Shown piece by piece: positions 61,461 to 64,000 of a stretch of DNA of 64,000 bases. Below the pieces are notes generated by a model. That model searched no databases, had not been told where the DNA came from, and was given only the letters and a program-made list of their open reading frames with translations. The DNA is from Erwinia sp. E602 (GTDB taxonomy: Bacteria; Pseudomonadota; Gammaproteobacteria; Enterobacterales; Enterobacteriaceae), in the NCBI RefSeq assembly GCF_018141005.1, contig NZ_CP046582.1, positions 496,001 to 560,000 of the forward strand, read 5' to 3'. The translations under genes were made by a program, and so were the position numbers. Every line of letters starts with the position of its first letter. Positions within the stretch are counted from its first letter, which is position 1.

Positions 61461-62396
61461 TTACAGATCCAGTTCACTGTTCAGTACCAGCGCCAGCAAG
61501 GCCTGGCGGGCGTAAATGCCGTTGCCGGCCTGCTGGAAGTACCAGGCGTGCGGCGTGCTGTCGACGTCGGTGTCGATTTCGTCAATGCGCGGCAGCGGGT
61601 GCAGCACCCTCATATTGTCGCGGGCGCCGGCCAGGTCGGCGGCGCGCAGAATAAACTGCGCCTTGACGTTGGCGTACTCGGACGGATCCAGCCGCTCTTT
61701 CTGCACGCGGGTCATATACAGAATATCCAGCTCGGGCACTACCTCTTCAATGCTGTCGTGGCGGCTCCAGGCGATGCCCTTCTCGTCGAGCATATCGGTA
61801 ATGTAGGACGGCATCGCCAGCGCGTCCGGCGCGATAAAGTAGAAGCGGTTGCCGTCAAACTTGGCCAGCGCCTGGGTCAGTGAATGCACGGTACGGCCAT
61901 ACTTCAGGTCGCCGACCATCGCCACGTTAAGGTTGTTCAGCCGGCCCTGGGTCTCCTGCAGGGTAAACAGGTCCAGCAGCGTCTGGGTCGGGTGCTGATT
62001 GGCACCGTCACCGGCGTTCAGCACCGGGATACCGCCGGAAAACTCGGTGGCCAGGCGCGCCGCGCCCTCCTGCGGGTGACGCATCACGATGGCATCGACG
62101 TAGGTGCCAATCACCGAAATGGTATCGGCCAGCGTTTCACCTTTCTTGCCCAGCGAGGTACTGCCGCCGTCGGCAAAGCCGACCACCGAGGCACCCAGCC
62201 GGTGAATGGCGGTTTCGAACGACAGGCGGGTGCGGGTGGAGGCTTCAAAAAAGCAGCTGGCGACGACTTTATGTTTCAGCAGCTCCGGCTGCGGCGTGGC
62301 CTTCAGGCTTGCCGCGGTTTTCAGCACCAGCTCCAGCTCGTCACGGTTGAGATCGTTAATGGAAATAATATGTTTGTGATACAACGGATTCGCCAT
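61461..62396 (-). CDS. pyrB: Aspartate carbamoyltransferase catalytic chain
   Basis: PyrB joins carbamoyl phosphate and aspartate, the first committed step of pyrimidine synthesis. The 311-residue protein has the carbamoyl-phosphate motif STRTRLSFE, the second [10 protein letters not shown], and VLHPLPR. The ATG at 62396 (MANPLYHKH) lies six bases after AGGAGA and gives the E. coli length; a GTG two codons upstream is too close to that site. Confidence 0.97.
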   Translation of the reverse strand: MANPLYHKHIISINDLNRDELELVLKTAASLKATPQPELLKHKVVASCFFEASTRTRLSFETAIHRLGASVVGFADGGSTSLGKKGETLADTISVIGTYVDAIVMRHPQEGAARLATEFSGGIPVLNAGDGANQHPTQTLLDLFTLQETQGRLNNLNVAMVGDLKYGRTVHSLTQALAKFDGNRFYFIAPDALAMPSYITDMLDEKGIAWSRHDSIEEVVPELDILYMTRVQKERLDPSEYANVKAQFILRAADLAGARDNMRVLHPLPRIDEIDTDVDSTPHAWYFQQAGNGIYARQALLALVLNSELDL

Positions 62397-62460
62397 GCTC
62401 ACTCTCCTGGTTGCCCCGGCTGTACCCGGGCCGCTGTCGCGGGGGTGAAAATTTGGGCAA

Positions 62461-62489
62461 AAAAAAGCCCCTCAGCGAGGGGCTTTTCT
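62461..62489 (-). terminator. pyrBI attenuator
   Basis: On the minus strand AAGCCCCTC-gct-GAGGGGCTT is followed by eight T. It lies between pyrL and pyrB, and the pyrL stop codon falls within its stem. With ample UTP polymerase runs ahead of the ribosome and stops here. Confidence 0.93.
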
Positions 62490-62582
62490 TACGCGATCGG
62501 TGATGCCATTAACGGAAAAACGCGGCTGCCCGCCTGCGTGCAGACGTGGTTGAACGAAGCGATAAGTAACGTTCTGTGGCAT
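62472..62582 (-). CDS. pyrL: pyrBI operon leader peptide PyrL
   Basis: A 36-codon frame (MPQNVTYRFVQPRLHAGGQP ... RKAPR) begins with ATG at 62582 after GGAGGAACC. It ends inside the attenuator hairpin, so a ribosome close behind the polymerase would block the hairpin. A U-rich tract (CGTTTTTCCGTT) precedes the attenuator, where low UTP stalls the polymerase. The sequence differs from E. coli PyrL, but VxPRL and the place are kept. Confidence 0.88.
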   Translation of the reverse strand: MPQNVTYRFVQPRLHAGGQPRFSVNGITDRVRKAPR

Positions 62583-62606
62583 GGTTCCTCCCGGCAAACG
62601 GGGGGC

Positions 62607-62634
62607 ATTATACGCATTCGGCATGGCACGGCAA
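62607..62634 (-). promoter_or_regulatory. pyrBI promoter
   Basis: On the minus strand TTGCCG (62629-62634) and TATAAT (62607-62612) are 16 bases apart. The predicted start lies in GCCCCCCG. E. coli has AATTTG there, which supports UTP-dependent slippage; that motif is absent here. Confidence 0.85.
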
Positions 62635-62675
62635 GCGGAAATCACCTGCCACGTAATCGGTTGCCCGGCCCCGGT

Positions 62676-63686
62676 TTACACCAGCTGCGCCAGGGTGGCG
62701 ACCATCACCGCCTTGATGGTATGCAGGCGGTTTTCCGCCTGGTCGAACACCACGCTGTGCGCCGACTCAAACACCTCGTCGGTGACTTCCATACCGCCGT
62801 GCAGATCGTACTGCTGCGCCATCTGCTGGCCCAGCGTGGTCTGATCGTCGTGGAAGGCGGGCAGGCAGTGCAGGAACTTCACCTGCGGATTGCCGGTCAG
62901 ATCCAGCATCGCTTTATTGACCTGATAGGCGCGCAGTAAGGCAATCCGCTCTGCCCACACCTCTTTCGGCTCGCCCATCGACACCCAGACGTCGGTATAG
63001 ATAAAGTCGGCACCGGCCACCCCGGCGGCGATATCCTCGGTCAGGGTGATTTTGCCACCGGTTTTCGCCGCCGCTGCCCGGCACTCTTCCACCAGCTGCG
63101 CGTCCGGCCAGCACGCCTTCGGTGCTACCAGCCGCAGATCCAGCCCGGTCAGCGCTGCCGCTTCCAGCATGGTATTACCCATATTGTTGCGTGCGTCGCC
63201 GACATAGACGAAGGTCATCTGGCTGAAGGCCTTCTCCGGCAGGTGCTCCTGCATGGTCAGCAGGTCGGCCAGCAGCTGGGTCGGGTGGAACTCGTTGGTC
63301 AGCCCGTTCCACACCGGCACGCCGGCGTGTTCGGCCAGCGACTCGACCAGCGCCTGGCCGTGGCCGCGATACTGAATGCCGTCATACATGCGGCCGAGAA
63401 CGCGTGCGGTGTCCTTCATCGACTCCTTATGGCCGATCTGGCTGCCGCTCGGGCCGAGATAGGTGACGTTAGCCCCCTGGTCGTAAGCGGCAACTTCGAA
63501 AGAGCATCGGGTACGGGTCGAGTCTTTTTCGAAGATGAGCGCAATATTCTTGCCCTTCAGGTGCTGAATTTCTTCACCGTTTTTCTTGTCGGTCTTCAGT
63601 GTCGAGGCCAGCGCCAGCAAGCCGTTGATTTCGGCGGGGGTAAAATCCAGCAGCCTGAGAAAATGCCGTTTGTACAGTTGACTCAT
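62676..63686 (-). CDS. argI: Ornithine carbamoyltransferase ArgI
   Basis: ArgI makes citrulline from ornithine and carbamoyl phosphate in arginine synthesis. The 336-residue protein has [24 protein letters not shown] and [10 protein letters not shown]. It belongs to the ArgF/ArgI anabolic type. It lies between pyrB and rraB as in E. coli, with tandem ARG boxes in its promoter. So both main users of carbamoyl phosphate are side by side. Confidence 0.97.
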   Translation of the reverse strand: MSQLYKRHFLRLLDFTPAEINGLLALASTLKTDKKNGEEIQHLKGKNIALIFEKDSTRTRCSFEVAAYDQGANVTYLGPSGSQIGHKESMKDTARVLGRMYDGIQYRGHGQALVESLAEHAGVPVWNGLTNEFHPTQLLADLLTMQEHLPEKAFSQMTFVYVGDARNNMGNTMLEAAALTGLDLRLVAPKACWPDAQLVEECRAAAAKTGGKITLTEDIAAGVAGADFIYTDVWVSMGEPKEVWAERIALLRAYQVNKAMLDLTGNPQVKFLHCLPAFHDDQTTLGQQMAQQYDLHGGMEVTDEVFESAHSVVFDQAENRLHTIKAVMVATLAQLV

Positions 63687-63707
63687 AACGCACTCCGGTA
63701 ACTAATT

Positions 63708-63746
63708 AATGAATTAAAATTCAATTTAACCGTATGAATATTCATT
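63708..63746 (-). promoter_or_regulatory. Tandem ARG boxes (ArgR operator) of argI
   Basis: Box 1 (63708-63725) reads AATGAATTAAAATTCAAT, a full match to the ArgR consensus. Box 2 (63729-63746) has a good right half and a weaker left half. They are 3 bases apart, the usual ArgR spacing. Confidence 0.9.
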
Positions 63747-63871
63747 TTCAACCCCGGCATGCAGAAACTTTTTTATAAAGGTAGTGGCGCGACGGGCGCT
63801 GTGGGAAAATACTAAAAATTGCCGGTGCCGTCACTACAGACGCAGGGTACCTTTGACTTGAGGAATGGATT

Positions 63872-64000
63872 ATGGCTAACGAAGCATTACTGGAAGAGCA
63901 GCGCGAAGAGACACGGCTGATTATTGAAGAACTGCTGGAAGACGGCAGCGATCCGGATGCGCTCTATACCATCGAGCACCACTTCTCCTGCAGCAGCTTT
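63872..64000 (+). CDS. rraB: Ribonuclease E inhibitor RraB (5' part)
   Basis: RraB binds RNase E and inhibits it. The first 43 residues ([20 protein letters not shown] ... [11 protein letters not shown]) are nearly identical to E. coli RraB. The gene runs off the window end. It is divergent from argI. Confidence 0.94.
   Translation, partial: MANEALLEEQREETRLIIEELLEDGSDPDALYTIEHHFSCSSF

Overview
The window is a stretch of chromosome from a GC-rich member of the Enterobacterales. Gene order and protein sequences are enterobacterial throughout, and an Erwinia/Pantoea-type (Erwiniaceae) genome is the best fit. That placement is an inference from protein similarity and gene order; no 16S gene is present. 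There is no prophage, insertion sequence or CRISPR array. Nearly all of it is core genome.

Layout. 1-10.6 kb: the 3' end of arcB with the sRNA gene arcZ antisense to its downstream flank, a 665-base gene-free block where elbB would be expected, mtgA, then a long minus-strand block ptsO-rapZ-ptsN-hpf-rpoN-lptB-lptA-lptC-kdsC-kdsD-yrbG (nitrogen PTS, sigma-54, LPS transport and Kdo synthesis). 10.8-16 kb: mlaFEDCB phospholipid transport, ibaG and murA, with sfsB convergent. 16.4-20.5 kb: ispB divergent from rplU-rpmA-yhbE-obgE. 20.6-25.1 kb: an accessory entCEBA operon for 2,3-dihydroxybenzoate synthesis and activation, with a Fur-like site, lying between obgE and dacB. 25.4-46.3 kb: dacB, greA, yhbY, rlmE-ftsH, folP-glmM-secG, tRNA-Leu(GAG), tRNA-fMet, rimP-nusA-infB-rbfA-truB-rpsO-pnp, nlpI, a shortened yrbN and deaD; this is the transcription, translation and RNA-decay core.

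46.5-54.5 kb: yhbW, an exporter cassette (one HlyD-type adaptor and two ABC-2 permeases, no ATPase gene), ubiV-ubiU and ubiT for O2-independent ubiquinone synthesis, yhbS and yhbQ. 54.5-60.3 kb: nrdG-nrdD anaerobic ribonucleotide reductase behind tandem NrdR boxes, and a SWIM-SNF2 helicase. 60.3-64 kb: ridA, pyrL-pyrB-pyrI with its attenuator, argI with two ARG boxes, and the start of rraB. In E. coli the material up to yhbQ and the material from nrdG on are far apart, so a rearrangement junction lies near 54.5 kb, where a tandem repeat array also sits.

Points of most interest: three 12-residue (36-base) tandem repeats inserted into the ATP-cone of NrdD; a 36-base tandem array abutting the nrdG stop codon; a perfect 41-base duplication after pyrI; a C6 tract at the predicted pyrBI start; a premature stop in yrbN; a U-U mismatch in the acceptor stem of tRNA-Leu(GAG); the exporter without an ATPase; and the inserted ent operon. 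No clearly new defence or mobile system was found.
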